NCBI GenBank assembly: GCA_009602725.1
Contig: WELB01000271.1
Coordinates: 27,633-42,870 of the forward strand
Length of the DNA stretch: 15,238 nt
Reading direction: 5' to 3'
Source: Spirogloea muscicola
Lineage: Eukaryota; Streptophyta; Zygnematophyceae; Spirogloeales; Spirogloeaceae
A program made the position numbers and the translations under genes. Below, in pieces: positions 1 to 9,371 of this stretch; the first letter of the stretch is position 1; the number at the start of each line of letters is the position of its first letter. The notes beneath the pieces are model-generated. The model was not told the DNA's origin. It was given only the letters and a program-made list of their open reading frames with translations, and ran no database searches.

Positions 1-290
1 CTCCCTCCCTCCCTCCAGCCCCTCCCCCCACCTCCTCTCTCTCTCTCTCCCGCTCTCTCGCTCTTGCGCTCTCACTCTCTCTCCCTCCCTCCTTTCTTCT
101 TAGTGGTGCTTGCGCTCTCTGCTCTTTCTTTCCCCCATGCTCTTCTCTCTCCTTTTCTTATTCTCTCCTGTTCTCTCATTCTCCCGATCATATGCCGGCT
201 GGCACTCACTGCACGGCGAGCACTGACAGTCCAGCAGCTATGGCCGGCTGGGGTGGCGGCAGCTTTGGCGGGCACGTGCTCATTATGCAG
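1..290. repeat. CT-rich simple sequence, probably intron of the fusion gene
   Basis: Bases 1-185 are strongly pyrimidine-rich, with CTCC and CT microsatellite runs. The sequence then leads to the acceptor CATTATGCAG at 281-290. This fits an intron with an unusually long polypyrimidine region upstream of the first visible exon. I see no exon with GT64 motifs here, although 192-290 is open in the same frame and part of it could be coding. Confidence 0.6.
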
Positions 291-1834
291 CAGGGGTCTA
301 GCAGCCTGAACCGCCGCTTCCTGCCGCGCAAGGAGATCGCCACGGCCGGCGTGGTCGTCGTCGACGACGACATCGCCGTCGACGAGGCGAGGCCGCTGAT
401 CACCCGCTTGCCGGCTGCCCGACGGCCACCTGCTGACCCCAATTATAAGATGATGGCCAGCCCCGATGACTGAATCAGCCATGCTGCGCCGTGCAACGGC
501 GGCGGCCTCCCGCTTTTTCGGCGCTGCAGGCGAGCCTTCGCTTCGCGGTCAAGGCGTGGCAGGAGTCCCGGCGGCGGCTCGTCGGCTTCTTCCCGCGGAC
601 GCACGTTCGCAACGAGACGTCCGGCGGCTGGCAGTACATATCCATGGTGCGGCCCCCCGAGAGAGCGGCCGCGGCAGGACTCTAGACCCGAAACTCTAAA
701 CCCCAAACCCCCAAACCCAAAACCCTACACCCGGAGGTCCTGACACCACCAGTGCACGGCTATGTCGCAGATGGAGGCTGGCGAGGCGGGCGTGGGGTCC
801 TACTCCATGCTGCTCTCCAAGCTCCTCGTGCTCGACACTGGCTACCTCTTCCACTACACCTGCAGGTGAAAGACACCATCTTCCGAAAGGATTCACGTTC
901 CATTGTCACGCTCATGTACAGATGAAAGGGTATTTTGGGGTTCAGCGTTTGGGTTGAAGTACCTTAGTGGTTGTGCCTCAAACTGGACCGTCAGCGTTGC
1001 ATCGTGCGGAAGTGGCCACTCGCCTGGCTGTGATGCTGCTGACACCCAGAGCTCCTCCACGTTTCCTTGCGCGGCGACGGCTGTCGATCCCAGCATGCCG
1101 CCGGGCATCCACGCGATCGTGGACGAGCTGACCAACTGCGAGGACATAGCCATGAACTTCCTCGTCACCAACCACAGGTGCGGCCTCGGCAGAGCTTGGA
1201 GCTTTACGGACCCCAACTCTTACGGCCTTGAGCTTCCCAGAAATGACAGTCTGAGCGTCCGGATGCTGCCATTGACATCGTCATGTCACGGATCAGCTTC
1301 TGCTTGCTGTGCCGGGCGCGGCCGGCTCTGACGACGTTGGCGGTTCTGGGCGTTGCGTCGCTTCTGTGCAGCGGGCTGGGGCCGCTGCTCGTGGAGGGCC
1401 AGCCGCGAGACCACGGGGACTCGCACAACTCAGGTCCTGCCTTGCAGCCGCTGCGCCTGCGCCCGCCCCCATCTCCGCCACTGCATGCTGCTGACGGTTC
1501 TCGTGGCGGCGTGGTGGTACAGACCAGCGGCTCTCGAAGGTGGGCCTGCGGACGAACCTCGACTCGGACCGCGTCCGGACGCAGTGCCTCAACGACATGG
1601 CCGACCTCTGGCCGGGCGGCCTTCAGGTGCGAGGCCCATCTGTCGCCAGCCCCTGCCAGGCAGGTTATCCATGTATTCTGGACTGTGGTGCCAACACGCG
1701 CGGCATTCTTCTGTGCAGGTCAAGTACAGCTATGGTGGGCTGAGCGCCAAGGTGGAGGATGGCAGCCTGTGCGAGATCCATGGCGAGCTGCATGGCTGCC
1801 GCCACAAGCTCGCCACCAGGGTTGACCTCATGAG
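291..1834 (+). other. GT64 (exostosin/EXTL-like) domain-coding part, exons 1-7
   Basis: GT64 enzymes transfer N-acetylhexosamine or hexose from a nucleotide sugar in the ER/Golgi. Family landmarks appear in the expected order. SLNRRFLP (residues 5-12) matches the SLNNRF motif. VVVVDDD (21-27) carries the DDD metal/nucleotide-sugar motif. FAVKAWQESRRRLVGFFPR is the region after the DDD (FRVWRE...IVGFP in the family). YSMLLSKL matches the LSMVLTGAAF segment. NCEDIAMNFLV (117-127) is the near-diagnostic C-terminal motif with the acidic catalytic pair. PLLVEGQPRDHGD and RTQCLND (170-176) match the loop and the final Arg/Cys segment. All these exons join in compatible phases. The first half of the Rossmann fold lies left of base 291. 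After CLND, exon 1719-1834 (SYGGLSAKVEDG) is a linker I do not recognise. The visible key residues are intact, so activity is plausible. Confidence 0.85.
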
Positions 1835-4800
1835 GTCAGCTGCAGGACGCCGTGGAAAGCAGAGCAAGCTGTGGGCTACATGTGTAGCAAGTGTGTGAAT
1901 TAGCAGGGCATAATGTCAGGTCTAGCTTGTAGTATTGTCTGCGCTTCAGAACAATCATGTCATATTGCTCTTAAGATGCCTGCTGAGATTGAGCTGCAGA
2001 TATACATGAAGTGCTCTTGACTTACACTTCATGCTCTTTATTCTGAACATTTGTTCGGAATTTCAATATGGGTATGCAATGGTATGTCGCGCTTCATGTG
2101 CATGCTGCACCGGTGTTTACCTTTGTAGGCACAAGGTCCAGGAAGCGGAGGCAGTGCCTCTGAACCAGAAGTCAGCCTACGCCTTCCTCCTATCCAAGAG
2201 CGAGATGTTCGCAGCAACCATCGTCGCTGTCCAGGTCCATGACGGCTCCGGATGCACCCAGATTAGGAGCCATAGCTAGTCCTCACAAGGTTAATAATTG
2301 AGACTACATTGGTAATTAATAGTAATTACAATGCACTTCATGCTGTGCATCTTGCATGTCGTCCAGCTTCAGTGCTTGTCATGGTCTTCAGTTTTTTTAA
2401 TTTTCTTGTCAACCCAGCTCTTCTGATCATCTTTCTGAAATACTCCAGACACTGAAGCTGACGGGCACAGTGCACGACGTTGTCCTCTTGATCTCCTCCA
2501 CGCTTCCTCTAGAGAAACCCGAAAAGGACATCATCAAGGAGGTCTGGGTCCTCCCTATGCTGGGATCTGTGACCTGATTCTTAGCTACAGAAGGACCCAT
2601 CAACCACATCAGACTTTCATTCTTGATCATTGCCTGCAACTTGCAGGCTTGATGTCAAGGAAATCTAAACTTATAATACTAAAAGTCAGCAATTGCTGCG
2701 AGTTGGTTCTCTCTAATTGCATTGAAACCATTTGACCCAGATCAAAGGTGGTGCAAATTATTCATGGGCCTAAGGCTGTCGTTTGCTGGGCTTGCCTCGC
2801 AGCATTTCACATTGTCGGTGCGAGTGACCACCAAGGGGCGAGGCAACTTTGGCATTCTCAACGCGTGGACCCTCACCGAGTACCAGAAGGTTTGGCAGCT
2901 CTGCGCCATCCTTTCATTTTCAATAAGCACAAGCGAGTTCCAGTTCCTATCAGCAATTAGGCACTCCATTTGTTAGGTGGAATGCCTACAATGGCAAGCC
3001 CACATTGCAAGTGCTAATACCTTGGGCCCCAATTCTAAGCCCCAAGCCCTTGATCCCATGGGCTCGAGCAGGTAATCTACCTGGACTCGGGGAGCCTGGT
3101 CCTGGAAAACATTGACCAACTGTTCTCGCGACCGGAGCCTGCAGCTGCGCCGGCGCTCGGCCGGCCCATGAGCTTCACAGCCGGTCTCTCCCCTTGTCCT
3201 GATGCCTACTTAATGCACTCACTTTGTCAACAAGTCCGCACCTAAGACCCGATTTACATAAGTGATTAGATACTCTCCTCTGACAAATGCTTCATCTCCT
3301 ACAACTCCGGAGTATTTCATTCCTATAAGTTAGACTTAGCTTAACCATTCAAGAGATTCCCTGCACACCGGTCCAGCTTGGAGCACTGCAGTCATTGCAT
3401 CATGGCTGCCACTATGGGTTGCTTGCATGCAGTGCTGCATGCATTGCTGTTGGCAACCAGGCCTAAAGTGCAGTAAGGCTGCGCCTAGTCTACTCCTTCT
3501 TGTAGTCCTTCCTATATGGCCACAGTCAAAGTCAATAAGGGCTTGACAGTTAGGGAAGTCAATCCTGCTACATTAGGATGCCTATGTGGAGGCCTAGTCA
3601 GAGCAGCTTGTGGGTGTCCAGACACTGATGGTCAATGTGGTTGATGTCCTCTGGTATCCCCAGGACTTCTAGTTTTGCAGCCCTCTACAGCAACGTACAA
3701 TCAGCTTTTATATGCTGTGCCCCGGTAAGTTCTCCTCATGCAGGACAAACATATGTTCTTAACAGCAAGCCTCAATTTAGCTACATTGACATGACTCATT
3801 GGCGCCAACTTGCCATCATGTTTGGATAATATAACATTCAGAATGTGTTGCTCCTGTATAGAGGAAATCTTGTGTATTTGAAACAAACAAAGGCCAAATG
3901 GCCAAGTACAAAGGCAAGCTATATAGGGCGACTCGGTGACGATTGTTTCTCTGATAGATTCAACACAACATTGTCCGGGCATGTGCAGACTGGCTGCACA
4001 AAACGTTGGAGAAGATGCCTTTCTCAACCTGTTGTTTTCTGGTCGGTTCGTCATCGCGAATGCGTAGCAATGCTAGGGATGATGTTATGACTGACAAAGT
4101 CGTAGTGATACACCCACTAAAGACATTCATACACCCTGTTCAGTAGTTGGTTGGCAAATCTTAATCTGGAGAAGCTCGGTGCCACTCAGCAGATGACAGT
4201 AGTCTGTGGAGCTACTCTTACATGAACTTGTCACATACTTGTCAAGGTGTGAGATTAGTACGTGTGGACCTACTGATGCTTTTGATTTACTAACACAATT
4301 CTCACACTTGTTCCCCAGCTTGGTCAGCGCTGCCACCAGCACATCACATACCGGTGAAGTTCTGCGCGGAGCTCGTTTTCCCTGACATGGACTTTCCAAG
4401 CAAAGGCTTCCGCTATCTTCCCAGCAATTACACAGTAGGTTGCAGGCTTTGACAGTATATGCTGCATGATTGCATAGGTCAACATGCGAGGGTCCAAGCC
4501 ATCCTTCTTGGTGCCTTACAAATAGAAACTTGCAGGCTTGTTGCTTTAAAACTCTCTCTGGCAAAAGTCGCTGCTGCTGTGCTAGTGGAGTAAATAGACC
4601 TTCCATTCTGTGCTCACAGATTGACAAAGTGCACGAGCTCATCTTGGGACCTCTGGCAGTTGTGCGCTGGCCCGAGCAGGTCTGTGTGACAGATGTTGCC
4701 AATGCTTATGCCTGCAGCTTGCCGTCACAACTGCCAGACTTATGGTCCACCTTCAAGCATCTGCACAACAGAATTTGTAGATCGTCAACCTTGACATCAG

Positions 4801-7800
4801 GGTGACCACTACCCCCAATTTTGTTACTAAGCACCAGCACGTTGAGGCTTCGCATGACATGAGTAATCGTTGTAACACTGATTTGCTTGTCAATGCTGTA
4901 GGCTGCAAAGCCATGGGATGTCTACCTGAATGCAGCTCAATCAGGCACGGTAGGCTCCTCTTCCAGATTCCTGAGAGCCTTAATGTGCGTGCTCCGCTTC
5001 TGGTGACTTGCACTACATGTGTACTACATGACTTTGTGAAATACGAAGTTACAGGTCCGACTCCTGATTGTTTTGGGTCCTGCAATGCCCAAATAGACAA
5101 ATTTTGATGTCAGGCTGCCAAGCTTTATGCAGGGGGAGACTCTGCCAGAGGTTACCATTCAGTGCAGCAACATCTGGTGCAGGTTAGGACTTCATCTTTT
5201 CGGTGGAGCCCTTTGCCAGCACAGAAATTGTAACGAGCACACTGGCTACCTGCATTTGCTTCTGCATGCTGCATGCCAAGTCCCTGACTGGCGTGGTCCT
5301 GCTAAACCTGCACCAGACGTGTTCAAGGCCAGTCTAGCTTGTCGCGCTGCTGACAGGGCTTGGGCAAAGGTGCACAACGCCCTGGCAGCAGCCAATTGGC
5401 GGCCGCTGGACCCCGAGAAGGTGGTGACCATGGACGGCCTGCCAGCACCCTGGGTGGACCCCAACAACATCCACGCAAAAGTCAAGTACGAGGATGCGAT
5501 TCCAGCCAGGTGGGCTGTGCCTCTTCCATGAAAGGGACCCATTACTGTTAACAATGAATTTGTTGTTCTCAGTCCTACTGTTCTGTGAAGAGGCACTCTT
5601 ATATAACTGCTTCTGGCTAGAAAATGCTGATTATGCAGCTGAGAATCTCTGCCTATCTTGGGTTATAGTGCCTGAGAAGTAGTGCTCAGTAGCTACGCTT
5701 AGTGATAGAGACCTGGGGTCAAATGAGTATTACAAATGGATTGTGGTCAAGGACCTGTAGGTCTAGAGTCCCTGTTTTAGTATCATTGAAGCTTAGGGGG
5801 AGGCCAAGCTGACAATGAAGTCAGGACTCAGAGTCCCAATCTGCATGCCAATCTGCATGCACTGCAATCAACTCAGGCAGGCTTCTATATCTCATTAAAA
5901 GCGTTGTCGAGCAGGGTGCGAGCACAAAGGCCCCCATGGTTGTGGCACAAGGACAAGCTGCCGGTGCCGGTGGCCAGCACCAAGGCGTGGGACGTGGCGG
6001 AGCGCCAGGACCCATCTGCTGAGGTGTTTGCAACGGTCGTGGGCACTCGCGAGCAGCTGCACCTTGCCGGAGTCTGGGCCCTCTCCTACAAGGAGCACCA
6101 CAGGCAAGCCGGGAAGCCGCCCCACGTGCATTCAAGCCCAGCTTTTATGCTAATTTTTGTAGGTGGTGGAGGCAGTCAAGTTGCATGCATTGGCACTTGC
6201 ATGGCCCTGTATCTAGCTACGCTTGGAAATTCTAGTGCTTTGTGTTCAGCATTCAATCAGGTTAGCCTGCAAATACTACTGAGGACATGAGCTGGTATTG
6301 ACCCCTCCTCACGACTCCATGAACTGCTGTTATGAACGGTCCTCTCTGGCAGGCAGCTGCGGCGGGGCGCGTCTACTCACGATATTATTCTGCTCGTCTC
6401 TGGCTCAATACCGCAGGAGGCCTGGAAGCCTTACAAGGTATGTATACCTGAGAGTCCACAAATTTGTGTCAAGCTGGCATCTTGACATAGACAGAAAGTG
6501 ATGGCATAAGCGCAGAGCATGGAGGGGCTGTGTAACGAGTCTCAGTCATTCGCACTCACCTTGGACCTGCAGTCGATCATTGAGTCCAATAGATTTGCGC
6601 CTCTTGTTCACAGTCGCTCAAATTCAACTCACAGTCGAAGATTGGCACTGCCTTCTGCTTGATGATTGCAGGCGCTGTTCTCGGCAGTGCTGCCAGTACC
6701 GCTCTTTCCTGCCGCTGGTGACAAGCAAATACGGGACCCCAGGTTGATGTCTTGGAGCCTCTGATGAACTGAGTGTATTGGCCTGAATAGACAGTAAATA
6801 GGAGTATTAAACAATCAGACCAAAGGGCTTTATCACAAGTACCGTGGTATGTTGAAGAATGGTTATCTACTTCGTCAAGCAGATGCAGCTAAGCAGGCAC
6901 CTATGCCAAAGCTCACGCCAAATCATAGTCATGATTCAGAGGCGGCCATTTCTGAAGTCGAGCACTGCACCTTTCGCCTTGCAGGCTGGTGGCCATTGCA
7001 CAGCTCTGGAACCGGATCGAGTACAAGCGGATCGTGTTTGTGGATGAGTACTCCATGTTCTGGGACAACTGTAATGCTCTCATGGACTTTGAGCCCTTTG
7101 CTGCCACCCCAGCCCTCTTCCCTGGCGACCGGTTTTCTGCGAGGGTTATGGTGCTTCGCCCAGACAGAAGCGTGTACCAGGTTCGTTGCGTGGATTCCCA
7201 TCTTTGGGTTTGACTCTTAGCAGCTAATTGAGAAGATGCAGAAATCAACATAACAGCAGCTTTCCGTGCTGTGGAGTCAACCAGCTCTGCCATCAGACTA
7301 CAGGGCCATAAAATTTGAGGTTTAGGATTAAGGGTTTGCTATGCCTTATCGTAGTTCCGGAAGTAGCAGGTCAGATCCTGTTTCAAATTGTCAAGCCCTC
7401 ATGTCATTTGTCAGCTCATGACGTCTCAATCCCATTGTAACTCCAACCAGTGGCTTACTGTAAAGCATCCTGAAGTTGGAAAATAAATGAGAACAAGTGA
7501 CAGAAAAGTTGTAGGCTTCCTCGGACTTAAGGCTTAGCTGCTGGTCTGCCCTTGTGAACTGGTGATGAGGTCCGAGCTCTTGCACCACTGTGTCCAGGAC
7601 ATGCTGGTTAAGTTGAGGTCACCGCACCACCCGAGGAACTCGGCAGCGAACTTCCTGAACGCCTACTTCAGCAAGTGGTACACGTCAGAGGCCACCCACA
7701 GGGTTCCACTGTCGTTCTCTATGGACGTCACTCAACAACCTTCAGAGGTGAGACAGAACGTGCTGTATTTCAAAACACAGATTATAACCACCACATTCAC

Positions 7801-8609
7801 TTGCATATGTTAGAAGTGGCGATGACTCCACCAGGCAGAGGTTCCCAGATCTCCATTATGCATTTATGCAGGCATTCTAGTTAAGCTCAGTGTCTAGCCA
7901 ACTTGCCTGACCCTCGCCCTGCTTGCTCCATGATGCTGGTCTTGTACTTAGGTGCAGGCTTTGGTGTCGCTGAAGTCAGTGCAGAGGGTCAGTCTCTTGT
8001 ACTTCTGGTTCCAGTGGGCACTCACTTAAGACTCACTATGTTCGGTGCTGTTGTGCCATGCTTGTATGCCAGCTTCTGGTGCCACTGAAGGTGCTGAGCT
8101 TCCACCCGAGGGCGGGCCCGTGGGCCAGCACCTCAGCAGCCAACGCCGGCGCCGAGGCAACGCAGGCCTGGCGCGAGTACTTCTGCGAACTGGATCCAGC
8201 GCTGCGGCCGGTGGCGCTGGCGCAGCGTCTGTGCGCCGACAAGGGCACCATCCTCGGCGCGGCGGTGGCGGTGGCCAACGCCGCCGCGACGGCGGCCAAG
8301 ACCACCATCGCCAAGACGACCGAGGCCACCAACGCTCTCATGGGCGGCAAGAGCGGCGGCGGCGGGAGAGAGAACATGACGGAGTTCCGGCTGGCGCTGC
8401 AGCGCGCCCACGAGGAGGGCGGCGCTGATGCCGAGGCCGAGGATGGGGAGGGCGGCGCTGGTGTTGCCGAGGTCACGCACAGTGCTGCAGCTGTAGGCCT
8501 TGCTGGTGAGGCTTTGGATGGGGCAAGCGTCACTGGAGCAGCAGTGGGCGGTGGGATGAAGCGCACAGCCGGTGGCAGCAAAGTACGAGCCAAGCGGCGG
8601 CTCTCATGA
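291..8609 (+). CDS. Multi-exon GT64-GT8-GT8 fusion glycosyltransferase, 5' partial
   Basis: Predicted Golgi/ER-type glycosyltransferase fusion; the location is inferred from the families, since the N terminus (signal anchor) is outside the window. Phase-consistent exons: 291-386, 530-646, 771-865, 1094-1177, 1372-1433, 1523-1626, 1719-1834, 2129-2234, 2449-2541, 2803-2889, 3072-3183, 3664-3724, 3989-4041, 4319-4434, 4620-4679, 4902-4949, 5133-5509, 5915-6103, 6353-6437, 6672-6742, 6985-7180, 7538-7747 and 8073-8609. They total 3075 bases (1024 residues plus TGA). Introns are GT-AG except two GC-AG candidates (387-529 and 6104-6352). Domain order is GT64 (residues 1 to about 200), GT8 no. 1 (about 240-470), linker (about 471-630), GT8 no. 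2 (about 634-863), low-complexity tail (864-1024). Weakest points: the donor at 2542 (2575 is an alternative), the long exon 5133-5509 (it may hide an intron near 5180-5270), and the 5' edge (acceptor at 290 or 293). No single family symbol fits. The substrate is unknown. Confidence 0.8.
684..730. repeat. Telomere-like degenerate CCCTAAA tract inside an intron
   Basis: Within intron 647-770 lies a run of variants of the plant-type telomere unit (CTCTAAACCCC, AAACCCCCAAACCC, AAAACCCTACACCC). It is degenerate, with no two perfect adjacent CCCTAAA units. Confidence 0.6.
2129..4949 (+). other. First GT8 (glycogenin/GUX-like) domain, DxD altered, exons 8-16
   Basis: Exons spell the GT8 landmarks in order. 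SAYAFLLSKSEMFAATIVAVQ (about 240-260) is the first strand and helix, like the glycogenin AYVTLLT start. TLKLTGTVHDVVLLISS follows. FGILNAWTLTEYQKV is the family's KLRAWxLTEYxKV. VIYLDSGSLVLENIDQLF (321-338) is the DxD strand, where glycogenin and GUX have D-A-D-T. FTAGLLVLQPS replaces FNSGVMVLxPS. GEDAFLN (385-391) replaces GDQGFLN. FRYLPSNYT is the RLP.YN element, and AAKPWDVY (455-462) is the KPW motif. The second Asp of DxD is Gly327, and the HxxGxxK lead-in to KPW reads WPEQAAK. Metal-dependent GT8 catalysis is therefore unlikely from this domain. Some splice sites are inferred, but the phase holds throughout. Confidence 0.8.
5133..5509 (+). other. Linker exon between the two GT8 domains
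   Basis: This open segment is in frame with both neighbours, with acceptor TTTATGCAG before 5133 and donor AG/gtgggc at 5510. The second half (about 5280-5509) has strong coding character: DVFKASLACRAADRAWAKVH, then WRPLDPEKVVTMDGLPAPWV, then NIHAKVKYEDAIPAR. I recognise no domain in it. The first 140 bases are less convincing and contain an internal donor-like CAG/gttagg at 5182, so an extra intron may lie there. Only a transcript can decide. Confidence 0.55.
5915..8120 (+). other. Second GT8 (glycogenin-like) domain, DxD altered, exons 18-23
   Basis: Reads FATVVGTREQLHLAGVWALS (from residue 634) and LRRGASTHDIILLVSG (the family's SLRxxGSxHDxVVLV). These lead to LWNRIEYKRIVFVDEYSMF (718-736), then DNCNALMDFEPFAATPALF. 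FSARVMVLRPD (761-771) sits at the FNSGVMVLxP position. NFLNAYFSKW is the FLN element, HRVPLSFSMDV the LP.xYN element, and LKVLSFHPRAGPW (851-863) the vHFxGxxKPW end. The DxD is D-E-Y (731-733), the NSG is SAR, and the KPW lysine is Gly861. It has therefore lost more GT8 catalytic residues than the first domain while keeping the fold signature. The intron between 6103 and 6353 has a GC donor (CAG/gcaagc). Confidence 0.8.
7318..7339. repeat. Short TTTAGGG-like motif inside an intron
   Basis: Intron 7181-7537 contains GGTTTAGGATTAAGGGTTT, the reverse orientation of the telomere-like motif at 684-730. It is only about three degenerate units and could be chance. Confidence 0.35.
8121..8609 (+). 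other. Ala/Gly-rich C-terminal tail and stop of the fusion gene
   Basis: After the last GT8 motif the frame continues for about 160 residues. A part likely to be helical (AWREYFCELDPALRPVALAQ) leads into Ala-rich and Gly/Glu-rich sequence (KTTIAKTTEATNALMGGK, then EEGGADAEAEDGEGGAG). It ends in a basic stretch (KRTAGGSKVRAKRRLS) and TGA. Such tails are common in GC-rich algal proteins. No domain is recognised. A 206-codon open frame on the opposite strand here is a composition shadow. Confidence 0.7.
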
Positions 8610-9371
8610 AGACCCATGTCAGTTATGCGTCGGAGCTTCTTAACTGCAGATGTCACTCCGCAGTCAGAACCAGAGCTTGCACGTCAAATTGGCGCTCACT
8701 TGAGTTGCTAATGCCCTGCAGAAGGTCAACATCGCAGTGGTTATGGTGACCAGTGCTTGGTGGACAAGGGTCTACCGTTGTTCTGTATTTCATACACTGG
8801 AGCACATTCTCTTTTGGCGCACGTCTGGCACAGACTTCATATCTCAAATGTACAACGCAGCGCAGCAATCTTCCAGCTTCACTGCGATCACTGCAATGAT
8901 GGCAAGAGTAGGCCCGGCTGGTCTCACAATCTTCATTCCATGAGACGTTCTCGTCCTGACCCATGCTGCCAGTTGCCATCTCAACACATTTCAAAGATAC
9001 ACTTCGACTGCAAGAAGGGGAGGTAGAAGTGCAGAGAGGGCTAAGGGCAAGGACCCTTCAGACCCTTGTCAAGTTTATATTAGCTGCCGCACGACTTGAG
9101 ACGAGCTTTGGGTTCAGATGGAACACAGTGTGGTGGTCAATGCCGGAACACCGGCGCTTTGCCACCTTATACTCGAGGCCACTAAGGCCTATTATTGCAA
9201 GGCCGCCTTTCACAGCCATCGCCATGGCAGCGGTGGCTAACACTAGGCGAGCACTTTGACCCAATGAGCACTAAGCTAACATTGAGGTAAGGTTACCGTA
9301 CACTTGTAAGTGGATGTAATGGGCATGTAAGCTCTGGCAGGTTCTGCCAGATCACAACACCTCAGGATCCT
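8610..9371. other. Convergent intergenic region with both 3' UTRs
   Basis: 762 bases separate the stop of the fusion gene (+) from the stop of the next gene (-). Open frames here (for example 8963-9259 on +) have no family motifs and mixed codon use. TGTAA-type polyadenylation motifs used by many green algae occur on + at about 9304-9308, 9316-9320 and 9325-9329 (CTTGTAAG, ATGTAATG, ATGTAAGC), some 700 bases after the stop. They could end the + transcript. Nothing else is recognised. Confidence 0.5.

Noticed and set aside
4127-4702. 191-codon minus-strand open frame
   Set aside because: It overlaps two + exons (4319-4434, 4620-4679) that carry GT8 motifs. Its translation is Cys/Ser-rich without family features.
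8036-8656. 206-codon minus-strand open frame
   Set aside because: It lies antisense to the last exon of the fusion gene and reads as Ala/Pro/Ser composition noise, while the + frame carries the GT8 C-terminal motif and joins its upstream exon in phase.
8963-9259. 98-codon + open frame in the intergenic gap
   Set aside because: No motif, no splice partners, and placed where 3' UTRs of two convergent genes are expected.
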